A stretch of 64,000 nucleotides of DNA. Source: Streptomyces sp. NBC_01255. GTDB taxonomy: Bacteria; Actinomycetota; Actinomycetes; Streptomycetales; Streptomycetaceae. Shown piece by piece: positions 6,950-15,343 of the stretch. The notes beneath the pieces are model-generated. The model did no database searches and was not told where the DNA came from. It was given only the letters and a program-made list of their open reading frames with translations. Numbering within the stretch: position 1 is the first letter of the stretch; each line of letters starts with the position of its first letter. The stretch is from the NCBI RefSeq assembly GCF_036226445.1, contig NZ_CP108474.1, positions 4,154,001 to 4,218,000 on the forward strand, read 5' to 3'. A program made the translations under genes and the position numbers.

Positions 6950-8410
6950 TCAGTCCCTCTTGCAGATCCGGTCGAGGAGGTTCGCGGTGGCGCGCTGGAC
7001 CCGGGCGTCGACATGGCCCGGACGGTCGAGCGCCGGAGACCAGGCGAAGGTGCCGGAGGCGAAGACCCAGGCACCGGAGGGCGCCTTGTAGAGCGAGGTC
7101 TCCTGGTGGCGGACCGCTCCGTCGCCGTCCCGGTAGGGAGAGTGGGCCAGCAGGATGCGGCCCTGGTGCTCGGGGAGCGCGGTGCGCGGGAAGTAGCGGT
7201 CGGCCTCGCCCGCGACCAGGCCGGGGAGCTCGTCGCCGTCGCCGGCGCCGGTGGCCTCCCAGAGCCAGTGCTCGGCGTTCCGTACGATCAGCGGGTGCGG
7301 TTCGGGCACCCGGCCCGCGTACTGGATGCCGAGGAGCCGCTGCTCGGGCCGGTCGACCTCGCGCCAGAGGGCGGGGCGGCCCGGGCCGCGCCGCTTGCGG
7401 CAGGTGAGGAGGCGGTCCGGCACCCCCGACGGGGACGGGCCCAGCTCCACCTGCCAGTACATGGTGTTGGCGGAGAGGAAGACGAGGGACGTGCCCTGGT
7501 CGCGGGCCAGTTCGGCGGTCCGCCGCATCGGCGCCGACCAGTACTCGTCGTGGCCCGGGAAGACCAGGCCCCGGTAGCGGCTGGGGTCGACCCGGCCCGC
7601 GTGCAGGTCACGGGTCTCCGCGTAGGCGAGGTCGTAGCCGTACCGCTCGGCCCAGCGGATGAAGTCGTAGGCGTGGCCGACGTGGAGGGGCAGGCCCGCG
7701 CCCGCGTACGGGCGGTCGAAGGAGACGGTGACGGCCGCGTCCTCCTCGCCGAGCAGCCGGCCCTCCTCGTCCCAGGCGTGGTAGAGGCTGGCGCCGGTGC
7801 GACCGTCCTCCGGATAGAGGTTGTACGCCTGCCAGGTCACGTCCGGGAGGACGAGGAGAAGGTCCGCCGGGTGACTGTCGCGGACCGTGAAGGGGATGTG
7901 GGAGCGGTAGCCGTCGGCGGTGGTGAGGACGGCGACGTACGCGCCGATCGACCAGTACGACGGGACCTGGAGCCGCCAGGACTGCCACCAGTGGTGACAG
8001 GAGACCGTGCGGTCGGCGGTGAGCGGGGCCGGCTGGACGATCCCCGAGAGCCGCGGGCTCGTGGTGATCTTCGCGGCGCCGTCGCCGCCGTAGTGGCCGA
8101 TCCGGTAGACGTCGACCAGGAACTGCTGCGGCGGGTCCACGGTGATGTGGAAGTCGATCGACTCGCCCGGCGCCACGGCCCCGGTCGAGGCGAAGCCCTT
8201 GATCTGCCGCCGGACGTCGTCGGCCGTGCGCGGGCCGCCGCTGCGGCCGCGGGCCAGGATCTCGTCCGCGTACCAGGGGACCATCTGGCCCGTGTCGTCG
8301 AAGTAGTTCTCCGAACCGCGGAGCCAGGGCAGCGGGCCCTGTCCGAAGGGATCGCTCACGGCGTGCGCCAGCGCGCCGGACTCCCACCGTCTGATCTGCT
8401 CGGCCCCCAT
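6950..8410 (-). CDS. N,N-dimethylformamidase beta-subunit-like protein
   Basis: A 486-residue protein resembling the C-terminal part of the large subunit of N,N-dimethylformamidase, an iron-dependent amidohydrolase. Diagnostic stretches are WQAYNLYP (193-200), FDRPY (231-235), PGHDEYWS (285-292) and SANTMYWQ (313-320), plus an N-terminal beta-rich domain with VDVYRIGHYGGDGA. No small alpha subunit gene is nearby and no signal peptide is visible, so activity on formamides is not implied; the family is broad and mostly uncharacterised. The ATG follows a purine-rich GAGGGG. It lies between the purine genes purC and purD on the same strand, with spacers of 88 and 207 bp. Confidence 0.8.
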   Translation of the reverse strand: MGAEQIRRWESGALAHAVSDPFGQGPLPWLRGSENYFDDTGQMVPWYADEILARGRSGGPRTADDVRRQIKGFASTGAVAPGESIDFHITVDPPQQFLVDVYRIGHYGGDGAAKITTSPRLSGIVQPAPLTADRTVSCHHWWQSWRLQVPSYWSIGAYVAVLTTADGYRSHIPFTVRDSHPADLLLVLPDVTWQAYNLYPEDGRTGASLYHAWDEEGRLLGEEDAAVTVSFDRPYAGAGLPLHVGHAYDFIRWAERYGYDLAYAETRDLHAGRVDPSRYRGLVFPGHDEYWSAPMRRTAELARDQGTSLVFLSANTMYWQVELGPSPSGVPDRLLTCRKRRGPGRPALWREVDRPEQRLLGIQYAGRVPEPHPLIVRNAEHWLWEATGAGDGDELPGLVAGEADRYFPRTALPEHQGRILLAHSPYRDGDGAVRHQETSLYKAPSGAWVFASGTFAWSPALDRPGHVDARVQRATANLLDRICKRD

Positions 8411-8617
8411 GCTGCGCCCCTCCCTCGACTCCCCCGGTCGGCTGGTCAGTGCCTCTGGTTCTTGCCTTTGTCAGTGACGGTCTCCAGCACATCACATAAC
8501 GCACGCACTCCGTCACCGTTCGTCGTGAATTGACGAGAGTGGAAGCCGGGCCTCCGGGACGGGGTGGTTCCGGGGGCGCATCCGGGGGGCGCGTCCGGAG
8601 GCGGTTCTCGGGGCCGT

Positions 8618-10507
8618 TCAGACCAGGCGCACGGGCTTCTCCGGGCGGACTCCGGTGCGGGCGAGCCAGGCGCGCAGGGGCTCCGGGTCGCCGTCCTCGA
8701 CGAGCGCGAGGACCCGGGGGCCGAGGTCCGCCGCGCGCTCGCCGCCGACGAGGAGGGCGGGGCCGTCGAGCCAGTCGAGGCCGGGGGTGGCCTCCGCGGT
8801 GTCGACGGCGGCGCAGCAGACCATCGCGGTCACGTGGTCGGCGAGCAGGTCGCGGCCGGAACGGGGCGGCTGGAGCGGGAAGAGCGGCAGGGGCCCGTCC
8901 GGGCCGCTGACGACCGCGTGCGGGGTGCCGGCGTTCGGGGCGGTCGCCGCCGCCTTCGCCGCCTCGGCGGCGGTGGCGGTCGCCCGGGCCTCGCGAGCGG
9001 CGTCCTCCCGCGCGAGGAGCGCGCTGAGCGCGGCGGCGAGGGCGTCGGCGGCGGGGTTGGCGTGCGGCTCGTCGTCGAGGTCGGGGAGGTCGGGAAGGTC
9101 GGGAAGGTCGGAGACCTCGTGGAGGTCGTCCGGGGCTGCGGGGTCGTGGCCGGGTTCGGGGTCGTGCCCGGGTTCGGGGTCCGCGACCTGCGGTGTGGTC
9201 GGGGGTGCGGTCGATGGCGTGGGGGGCTGCGGGGCGGACAGGTGGGCCATCACACGCGTCAGGGTCGGGCCGTCGGAGGCGGCCGGGGACCCGGCGGCCG
9301 CGGCGGCGACGCCCAGCCGGTCGAGGACCTCGTGGAGCCGGGCCGCGTCCGTACGCCACTTCCGGTCGACGACCTCTTCCGGGTACTGGCTCCACTCCAC
9401 CGGCGACCAGTCGGGGCCGGGCTCGGCCGGGCCGCCGTGGAAGAGGCGGGCGGCGAGCAGCGAGGTCGCCTCGTCGACCGCGCCCGGCTCCTCCAGGAGG
9501 TCGCAGGCCGGCCGCTCGCCGAGCCGGGAGGAGAAACCGTCCGCGAGCCGGTCGCGGCGGGAGAGCTCCGTCAGGGCGGAGACCACGCCCGCGTCGAGCT
9601 TGGCGGGCCAGCGGCCCATGCGCCAGGCGGGCAGCGCGACCCGGGTCAGGAGCCGGTCCCAGCCCGCGTAGGCCAGGCCCACCTGCTCCTGGGCGACGAT
9701 CCGTACGCCGTAGTCCACGCTCTGCGCGCGCTCCGAACCGGCGGAGGCGACACCGCGCTCCATCTCGGCGGCGTGCCCTCGGCAGGCGCGCAGCAGGACG
9801 CGGGCGACCTGCCCGACACCGTGGGCACCGAGCCTGCGGAAGGGATCGAGCCCGGGGGTCTCGGGGACGGCGACGGCGGCGTCGAGGCCGCGGACGAAGC
9901 GGCGGGCGGCGGCTATGTCGGGGTGGGCGGCCGGGCCCGTACCGGCGACGACCGGGGCGAGGACCGCGCGGAGCTCGGCGACCCGCATCCACCAGAGGAA
10001 GGGCGAGCCTATGACGAGGACGGGGGCCGCTCCGCCGTCGGACGTGTGGTGAGCGCTGCTTCCGTGCTTGCGGTGGGCCCGGTGGGTGCGGTCCTCCAGC
10101 CAGCTGTCGCAGTCCGGCGTCAGGGCTATCGCGGAGGGCGCGGGGACGTCGAGCCGGTCGGCCAGGTCCCGCACGAGCCGGTACAGATCGGGGGCCCCGG
10201 CCTCGGAGAGCTCCACGGTGGGCGTGGCGGCCGGCCGGGCGCGGGCGACGACGAGGGCGACGGCCGTGGCGGCGAGGGCGACGAGGACCGCGAGGACGGT
10301 CACCACCCAGCGGGCGGTGTCCCAGCCGGTCCCGGTGAAGTGGCCGGTGACCCCGCCCGCGTACAGGACGACGGCCACCGCGGCGGGGAGCACGGCGAGG
10401 CCGAGGGCCCTGCCTCGGACACGGAGGACGGCGAGGGCCCGGGAGCGCGCGGCGCGCGCACCCCACTCCTCGCCGACAACGGCACCGGTACCGGACACGC
10501 CGTCCAT
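8618..10507 (-). CDS. Membrane protein resembling an M48 peptidase without the zinc motif
   Basis: A 629-residue protein with two N-terminal membrane segments (about residues 35-57 and 69-92), followed by a domain laid out like M48 metallopeptidases: DLYRLVRDLADRLDVPAPS, then VLVIGSPFLWWMRVAELRAVLAP. Where M48 enzymes have ELRAVLAHELGH, this protein reads ELRAVLAPVVAGTG, so both zinc His and the catalytic Glu are absent. The later acidic-ligand region is also altered (PAKLDAGV). The C-terminal third has a Pro/Asp-rich linker with repeats (PEPGHDPEPGHDP; a run of DLP) before a conserved tail. The ATG at 10507 follows AGGAGGGGG and is preferred to an upstream start. Probable pseudo-enzyme; function unknown. 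Confidence 0.65.
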   Translation of the reverse strand: MDGVSGTGAVVGEEWGARAARSRALAVLRVRGRALGLAVLPAAVAVVLYAGGVTGHFTGTGWDTARWVVTVLAVLVALAATAVALVVARARPAATPTVELSEAGAPDLYRLVRDLADRLDVPAPSAIALTPDCDSWLEDRTHRAHRKHGSSAHHTSDGGAAPVLVIGSPFLWWMRVAELRAVLAPVVAGTGPAAHPDIAAARRFVRGLDAAVAVPETPGLDPFRRLGAHGVGQVARVLLRACRGHAAEMERGVASAGSERAQSVDYGVRIVAQEQVGLAYAGWDRLLTRVALPAWRMGRWPAKLDAGVVSALTELSRRDRLADGFSSRLGERPACDLLEEPGAVDEATSLLAARLFHGGPAEPGPDWSPVEWSQYPEEVVDRKWRTDAARLHEVLDRLGVAAAAAGSPAASDGPTLTRVMAHLSAPQPPTPSTAPPTTPQVADPEPGHDPEPGHDPAAPDDLHEVSDLPDLPDLPDLDDEPHANPAADALAAALSALLAREDAAREARATATAAEAAKAAATAPNAGTPHAVVSGPDGPLPLFPLQPPRSGRDLLADHVTAMVCCAAVDTAEATPGLDWLDGPALLVGGERAADLGPRVLALVEDGDPEPLRAWLARTGVRPEKPVRLV

Positions 10508-10722
10508 CACCCCCTCCTGCCCATGTCGGGACCGCCCATGTCGGGACTGCCTGTGGCGGTGTTGCTCACTCCCCCACTGTGGCACCCGCCCCTGACATCG
10601 CAATGCCGGTGGGCCAAGTGCCGGAACGCCTCCGCCGCACCCTAGTTGGGGCGGTGGCGGGCGTCATCCGGATGGCCGAGCCGTCACTCGATGGAATGGC
10701 TTTGGGCAAAGGTGATGGCGCT

Positions 10723-10756
10723 CGTGCGGCCGTACGGTTCACCGCACGGCCGCACG
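10723..10756 (-). terminator. Likely purD terminator
   Basis: Arms CGTGCGGCCGT and ACGGCCGCACG (11 bp, perfect) surround a 12-nt loop, 27 bp beyond the purD stop. The remainder of the 10508-10782 spacer shows no gene. Confidence 0.65.
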
Positions 10757-10782
10757 AAATAACGGCGTGTCGCCGCGGGGGA

Positions 10783-12033
10783 TCAGGCCTCGGCGGCCTT
10801 CCGCGCGATGTCCGTACGGTGCTGCGAGCCGTCGAGCCGGATACGGCCGACCGCCGCGTACGCGCGCTCGCGGGCCTGCGCCAGGTCCGTTCCGGTGGCG
10901 GTGACCGAGAGGACCCGGCCGCCCGCGCTGACGATCGCGTCGCCGTCCCGCTTCGTCCCCGCGTGGAGGACGTACGCGTGCGGGGCGTCCTGCTCCGCGA
11001 TCGCGTCCAGGCCCTCGATGGGGTCGCCGGTGCGCGGGGTCTCCGGGTAGTTGTGGGAGGCGACGACCACGGTGACGGCGGCGTCGTCGCTCCAGCTCAG
11101 CGGCGCCTGGTCGTCCAGGGTGCCGTTGGCGGAGTGCAGCAGGACGCCCGCGAGCGGGGTCTTCAGCCGGGCCAGGACGACCTGGGTCTCGGGGTCGCCG
11201 AAGCGCGCGTTGAACTCGATGACCCGGACGCCGCGGCTGGTGATCGCCAGGCCCGCGTACAGCAGACCGGAGAACGGCGTGCCGCGGCGGCGCAGTTCGT
11301 CGACCGTGGGCTGGAGGACGCTCTCCATGACCTCGTCGACGAGCTTGGGGTCGGCCCAGGGCAGCGGCGAGTAGGCGCCCATGCCGCCGGTGTTCGGGCC
11401 CTCGTCGCCGTCGAGCGCGCGCTTGAAGTCCTGCGCGGGCCGGAGCGGGAGGACGGTGACGCCGTCGGTGATCGCGAAGAGGGAGACCTCGGGGCCGTCG
11501 AGGTACTCCTCGATGACGACGCGGTCGCAGGCGAGGGCGTGCGCCCGGGCCTTCTCGACGTCCTCGGTGACGACGACGCCCTTGCCTGCGGCGAGGCCGT
11601 CGTCCTTGACGACGTACGGAGCGCCGAAGGCGTCGAGCGCCTCGTCGATCTCCTCGGGGGTGGTGCAGACGTAGCTGCGGGCGGTGGGCACGCCGGCGCC
11701 GGCCATGACGTCCTTGGCGAAGGCCTTGGAGCCCTCCAGCTGCGCCGCCTCCCGGGACGGGCCGAAGGCCGGGATGCCGACCGCGCGGACGGCGTCGGCG
11801 ACACCGGCGACCAGCGGGGCCTCCGGGCCGACGACGACCAGTTCGGCGCCGAGCTCGGTGGCGAGGCGCGCGACGGCTTCGCCGTCCAGCTGGTCGACGG
11901 GGTGGAGCTCGGCGACCTCCGCGATTCCGGCGTTGCCGGGCGCGCAGTGCAGAGCGGTGACGTCGGGATCGAGGGAGAGAGAGCGGCACAGGGCGTGTTC
12001 GCGGGCGCCGCCGCCGATGACGAGGACCTTCAC
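10783..12033 (-). CDS. purD: Phosphoribosylamine-glycine ligase (GAR synthetase)
   Basis: A 416-residue ATP-grasp enzyme for step 2 of purine synthesis, joining glycine to phosphoribosylamine. Motifs are MKVLVIGGGAREHALCRSL at the N-terminus, VKDDGLAAGKGVVV, GPEVSLFAI, NTGGMGAYSP and EFNARFGDPETQ. The GTG at 12033 is preferred because it gives the canonical N-terminus; the longer frame upstream is not PurD-like. TACCCT ends seven bases before this GTG and no Shine-Dalgarno sequence is visible, so the mRNA may be leaderless. It lies 61 bp downstream of dnaX on the same strand. Confidence 0.96.
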   Translation of the reverse strand: MKVLVIGGGAREHALCRSLSLDPDVTALHCAPGNAGIAEVAELHPVDQLDGEAVARLATELGAELVVVGPEAPLVAGVADAVRAVGIPAFGPSREAAQLEGSKAFAKDVMAGAGVPTARSYVCTTPEEIDEALDAFGAPYVVKDDGLAAGKGVVVTEDVEKARAHALACDRVVIEEYLDGPEVSLFAITDGVTVLPLRPAQDFKRALDGDEGPNTGGMGAYSPLPWADPKLVDEVMESVLQPTVDELRRRGTPFSGLLYAGLAITSRGVRVIEFNARFGDPETQVVLARLKTPLAGVLLHSANGTLDDQAPLSWSDDAAVTVVVASHNYPETPRTGDPIEGLDAIAEQDAPHAYVLHAGTKRDGDAIVSAGGRVLSVTATGTDLAQARERAYAAVGRIRLDGSQHRTDIARKAAEA

Positions 12034-12094
12034 GCCAGCCAGGGTAGCCCGCCGACCGGGGTGCCCCTTGTGCGGGCCACCGAGCGAGACGGCC

Positions 12095-14254
12095 CTAGTC
12101 GTTCGTGTATTCCTCCACAACGGTGGCTCCGAGCTCGCGCACGATCAGGTCGTGCCCGGAGAGGGCGGAGTCGACGAGGTCGGGATCGTCCTCCTCCGGC
12201 ACGTCGTCCTCGGGCGCCACGGGCTGCGGTGCGGGCGGCGCGTACGCGGGCTCGGGGGCCTGCGCGGGAGCGGGGGCGAAGCCGGGACCGGGGGCGGACG
12301 CCTGCGGGAAGGCCTGGGTGGGCTGCGCCTGTGCGGGGGCGGGCGGCGGGGCCTGCTGGAAGGCGGGGGCGGGGGCCTGGGGCCGGCCGCCGCCGAAGTT
12401 GGCCGCGGCGGGCGGCGGATTGGCACCGCCCGAGGGGTCGATGATCGCCTCGACCCGCCACTGCACGTTGAACTGCTCGGAGAGGGCCTGCTTCAGGACC
12501 TCCTCGCTGCCGCTGCTCGCGAAGTTGTCGCGGGCGCCGGCGTTGAGGAAGCCGAGCTGGAGGGTGGTGCCGTCGAAGCCGGCCACCTGCGCGTTCTGGC
12601 TGAGCAGGATCCAGGTGAAGCGGCGCTTGTTCTTGACGGCTTCGAGGATCTGCGGCCAGAGGTTCCGCACCTGCGCCGTGTCTCCGCCGCCGGCGCTTGC
12701 CGCGGGAGCCGGTGCCTGTGGCGCGGGCTGCGCGTGCACGGGGGCGGGGGCGGCCGGTGCGGGTGCCTGAGCGGCCGGGGCGGCGGGGGCTGCCGTACCG
12801 GGCCAGGCGCCGGGTGCACCGCTGCCGGGGGCGGCGGCCCCGGGCCACGCACCGGGCCGGGACGCGGGGGGCTGGTTCTGTACGGGGGCGGGCTCGGGGG
12901 CGGGCGCGTGCTGTACGGGCGCGTGCTGCGTCGGCGCGGGCTGCACGGGAGCGTGCTGCACCGGCTGCGCGGGGGCCGGGGCGGGCGGGAGCGGGGGCGG
13001 GGCCATCGGGGTGTGGGCCTCGGGCCCGGGCACGTACCCCATGGCGGGCGTGGGCGGCGCGGGCGTGTAGACGGGCGCGGGCCCGGATCCGACGGCCGCG
13101 CCCCGCTCCAGCCGGTCGAGGCGCGCCTGGAACGACCGCTCGTCGTCGAAGGCGGCGGGCAGCAGCACGCGCGCGCAGATCAGCTCCAGCTGGAGCCGGG
13201 GCGAGGTGGCGCCGCGCATCTCGGTCAGGCCGGTGTTGACCAGGTCGGCGGCCCTGCTGAGCTCGGCGGCTCCGAAGACGGAGGCCTGGGCCTGCATGCG
13301 CTCGATGACGTCGACCGGGGCGTCGATGAGCCCCTTCTCGGCGGCGTCGGGCACGGCGGCCAGGATCACCAGGTCGCGCAGCCGCTCCAGGAGGTCGGCG
13401 ACGAACCGCCGGGGGTCGTTGCCGCCCTCGATGACGCGGTCGACGACCTCGAACGCGGCGGCGCCGTCGCCGGACGCGAAGGCGTCCACCACCGAGTCGA
13501 GCAGGGACCCGTCCGTGTAACCGAGGAGAGAGGTCGCCATGGCGTACGTCACACCGTCGTCGGCGGCACCGGCGAGCAGCTGGTCCATGACGGACATCGA
13601 GTCACGGACGGAGCCGGCGCCGGCGCGCACGACGAGCGGCAGCACGCCGTCCTCGACGGAAGCGCCCTCCTGCCCGCAGACCTGGCCCAGGTACTCCCGC
13701 AGGGTGCCGGGCGGCACGAGCCGGAAGGGGTAGTGGTGGGTCCGCGACCGGATGGTGCCGATGACCTTCTCGGGCTCGGTCGTGGCGAAGATGAACTTGA
13801 GGTGCTCCGGCGGCTCCTCGACCACCTTCAGGAGGGCGTTGAAGCCCGCCGAGGTGACCATGTGCGCCTCGTCGATGATGTAGATCTTGTACCGGCTGGA
13901 CGCGGGCCCGAAGAAGGCCTTCTCCCGCAGGTCACGGGCGTCGTCCACACCACCGTGGGACGCGGCGTCGATCTCGATGACGTCGATCGACCCCGGTCCG
14001 TTCCGCGCGAGGTCGCGGCAGGACTGGCACTCGCCGCAGGGCGTCGGCGTCGGACCCTGCTCGCAGTTCAGGCACCGGGCCAGAATCCGCGCACTGGTCG
14101 TCTTTCCGCAGCCACGGGGCCCACTGAACAGGTACGCGTGATTGACCCGGTTGTTCCGCAGGGCCTGCTGCAACGGGTCGGTGACATGCTCCTGCCCGAT
14201 GACCTCGGCGAAGGACTCGGGGCGATAGCGGCGGTACAGCGCGAGAGACGACAC
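12095..14254 (-). CDS. dnaX: DNA polymerase III subunit gamma/tau
   Basis: A 719-residue clamp-loader ATPase. The N-terminus (SSLALYRRYRPESFAEVIGQ) is the Streptomyces DnaX start. Walker A is GPRGCGKT (45-52), the zinc-finger cysteines are 64, 73, 76 and 79, Walker B is IIDEAH (126-131), and the sensor region IFATTEPEKV follows. Domain III runs to about residue 395. A long Pro/Ala/Gln linker (about 400-540) leads to a conserved block (NLWPQILEAVKNKRRFTWILL) and a second Pro/Ala-rich tail ending in an acidic stretch. The GTG start lacks a clear ribosome site, and TATAAC lies nine bases upstream. No slippery A-run for a gamma frameshift was seen. The SRP RNA gene lies upstream on the same strand. 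Confidence 0.96.
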   Translation of the reverse strand: MSSLALYRRYRPESFAEVIGQEHVTDPLQQALRNNRVNHAYLFSGPRGCGKTTSARILARCLNCEQGPTPTPCGECQSCRDLARNGPGSIDVIEIDAASHGGVDDARDLREKAFFGPASSRYKIYIIDEAHMVTSAGFNALLKVVEEPPEHLKFIFATTEPEKVIGTIRSRTHHYPFRLVPPGTLREYLGQVCGQEGASVEDGVLPLVVRAGAGSVRDSMSVMDQLLAGAADDGVTYAMATSLLGYTDGSLLDSVVDAFASGDGAAAFEVVDRVIEGGNDPRRFVADLLERLRDLVILAAVPDAAEKGLIDAPVDVIERMQAQASVFGAAELSRAADLVNTGLTEMRGATSPRLQLELICARVLLPAAFDDERSFQARLDRLERGAAVGSGPAPVYTPAPPTPAMGYVPGPEAHTPMAPPPLPPAPAPAQPVQHAPVQPAPTQHAPVQHAPAPEPAPVQNQPPASRPGAWPGAAAPGSGAPGAWPGTAAPAAPAAQAPAPAAPAPVHAQPAPQAPAPAASAGGGDTAQVRNLWPQILEAVKNKRRFTWILLSQNAQVAGFDGTTLQLGFLNAGARDNFASSGSEEVLKQALSEQFNVQWRVEAIIDPSGGANPPPAAANFGGGRPQAPAPAFQQAPPPAPAQAQPTQAFPQASAPGPGFAPAPAQAPEPAYAPPAPQPVAPEDDVPEEDDPDLVDSALSGHDLIVRELGATVVEEYTND

Positions 14255-14363
14255 GTATACGAGGTTATAGGCGTCCACCGACAACCCGGGAAAAACCACC
14301 GGGCGGGACCCTGCCGCCACCACCTCCGGCACCCGGCGGAATCCACCGCGCCGGGGAACGCAA

Positions 14364-14454
14364 GCGCCCCCCACGCACCCGCCAGAGCCAACCTACCCTT
14401 GCTGCCTTCCGGCCCTGGGGGAGTTCAGTCAGATAGCGCCGCGTGAGGGGCTCC
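14364..14454 (-). ncRNA. ffs: Signal recognition particle RNA, small bacterial type
   Basis: Read on the minus strand, the centre is CAGGGCCGGAAGGCAGCAAGG, the universal SRP domain IV hairpin with its GGAA tetraloop and asymmetric internal loop that binds Ffh. The outer helix pairs GCCCCTCACGC near the 5' end with GCGTGGGGGGC near the 3' end. This gives an RNA of about 90 nt; the ends are approximate by a few bases. TACGCT (complement of about 14460-14465), six bases before the proposed 5' end, is a plausible -10. It lies just upstream of dnaX, its usual place in Streptomyces. Confidence 0.92.
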
Positions 14455-14780
14455 GCCCAGCGTACCCGATCCCGGCAGCCCCACGTCCCACTCCCCCTCA
14501 CACACCCTCCGCACCCCTCGAAACCTCCCGGGAAACCTCCCTCGAAACCTCCGGGGAACCTCCCTGGGGACCCCGCTCGACCACCCCTGACCTCGCCTCG
14601 ACCGCTCCACGACCTCCCGCGCCTCTCCCTCCACCTCCCCTCCGCCCCTCCCTCCGCCTCTCCTCCGATCACCTCTGATCACTTCCGCAGGACCTCCGCC
14701 GGACCTCGGCCCGACCCCGCTTCGACCCCTGATCGAATCGAGTTCGCGAGCACCCTCCTCGGTCATGTAATGTTCCGACC
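14455..14780. other. Pyrimidine-rich spacer between ffs and tRNA-Ser (326 bp, no gene)
   Basis: From about 14485 to 14700 the plus strand is overwhelmingly C and T, with small clusters of A and G. It includes a degenerate tandem array around CGAAACCTCC (14518-14565: three to four copies, some reading GGGAAACCTCC). Read from the minus strand this becomes repeated GGAGGTTTC. No credible coding frame was recognised. The promoters of ffs (left edge) and of tRNA-Ser (right edge) must lie at its ends. Confidence 0.6.
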
Positions 14781-14868
14781 GGAGGATTCGCCTAGTGGCC
14801 TAGGGCGCACGCTTGGAAAGCGTGTTGGGGGCAACCCCTCACGAGTTCGAATCTCGTATCCTCCGCCA
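14781..14868 (+). tRNA. tRNA-Ser, anticodon GGA
   Basis: Acceptor GGAGGAT/ATCCTCC, anticodon arm CACGC-TTGGAAA-GCGTG with anticodon GGA, the long variable arm typical of Ser tRNAs (TTGGGGG/CCCCT region), T-arm ACGAG-TTCGAAT-CTCGT, discriminator G and an encoded CCA. The encoded CCA differs from the other four tRNAs in the window, which lack it. Confidence 0.97.
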
Positions 14869-14871
14869 GTT

Positions 14872-14907
14872 CAGAGGGCCGGATCGCGTCAGCGATCCGG
14901 CCCTCTG
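14872..14907 (+). terminator. Terminator after tRNA-Ser(GGA)
   Basis: A 16-bp perfect stem (CAGAGGGCCGGATCGC with its complement) with loop GTCA begins three bases after the tRNA CCA. Its outer core AGAGGGCCGGA is shared with the terminator at 15242-15279. Confidence 0.85.
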
Positions 14908-14989
14908 GCGTTGCTTCGGAGCAGTTTGTGTCCCATTCGCAGTCGGACGACAGCCGCACACGGCGGCTCGCGGGCGCATACTGGTCGCA

Positions 14990-15211
14990 ATGACAAAGCC
15001 AGCAGCACCGAAGCGCTACTTGCCGACCAGTCCCTTCAAGGCCCCGGTCGCCCCTCCGCCCAAGGAGTTCGCCGTGGGCGACCAGGTCACACACGACATG
15101 TACGGCCTCGGCCGAGTGATCGGCATCGAGGACGGAGTCGCAGCACTTGTCGATTTCGGCTCGCTGCAGGAGCGGATCCTGAGCCCGTACAACAAGATGA
15201 GCAAGCTGTAG
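14990..15211 (+). CDS. Small CarD/Tudor-like protein
   Basis: A 73-residue protein. A Pro-rich N-terminal 28 residues precede FAVGDQVTHDMYGLGRVIGIEDGVAALVDFG, the beta-barrel pattern (GDxVxHxxyGxGxVxxvE) found in the CarD N-terminus, the TRCF RNA-polymerase-interacting domain and the UvrD C-terminal Tudor domain. Binding to RNA polymerase or DNA is therefore possible, but nothing beyond the fold is shown. The ATG is chosen because CATACT ends seven bases upstream and there is no Shine-Dalgarno sequence, suggesting a leaderless mRNA; the frame is open further upstream but overlaps the tRNA-Ser. It stands alone between two strong terminators. Confidence 0.8.
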   Translation: MTKPAAPKRYLPTSPFKAPVAPPPKEFAVGDQVTHDMYGLGRVIGIEDGVAALVDFGSLQERILSPYNKMSKL

Positions 15212-15241
15212 TACCGCTGTGTCGACCACGGCACGGCAGCC

Positions 15242-15279
15242 CCAGAGGGCCGGACCGCACCCGCGGTCCGGCCCTCTGG
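15242..15279. terminator. Strong bidirectional terminator
   Basis: A 17-bp perfect stem, CCAGAGGGCCGGACCGC with its complement, closes over ACCC and is followed by TATTTCC. It ends the CarD-like gene and could also stop the converging gene at 15344. Confidence 0.85.
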
Positions 15280-15343
15280 TATTTCCTGCGCCGCCCCGAA
15301 GGAGCCACACGGGGCCGGGGCCACACGGAGAGCTACATGAGAG

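Noticed and set aside
7608..10466. A 952-codon open frame on the minus strand across the DMFase-like and M48-like genes
   Set aside because: It is a frame shadow: the product is Arg/Pro/Gly-rich without any recognisable domain, and two well-supported genes occupy other frames of the same strand. Long shadow frames are normal at this G+C.
12095..14254. Programmed frameshift in dnaX producing gamma, as in E. coli
   Set aside because: No A-rich slippery heptamer was seen in the reading frame; a shorter gamma form cannot be supported from sequence.
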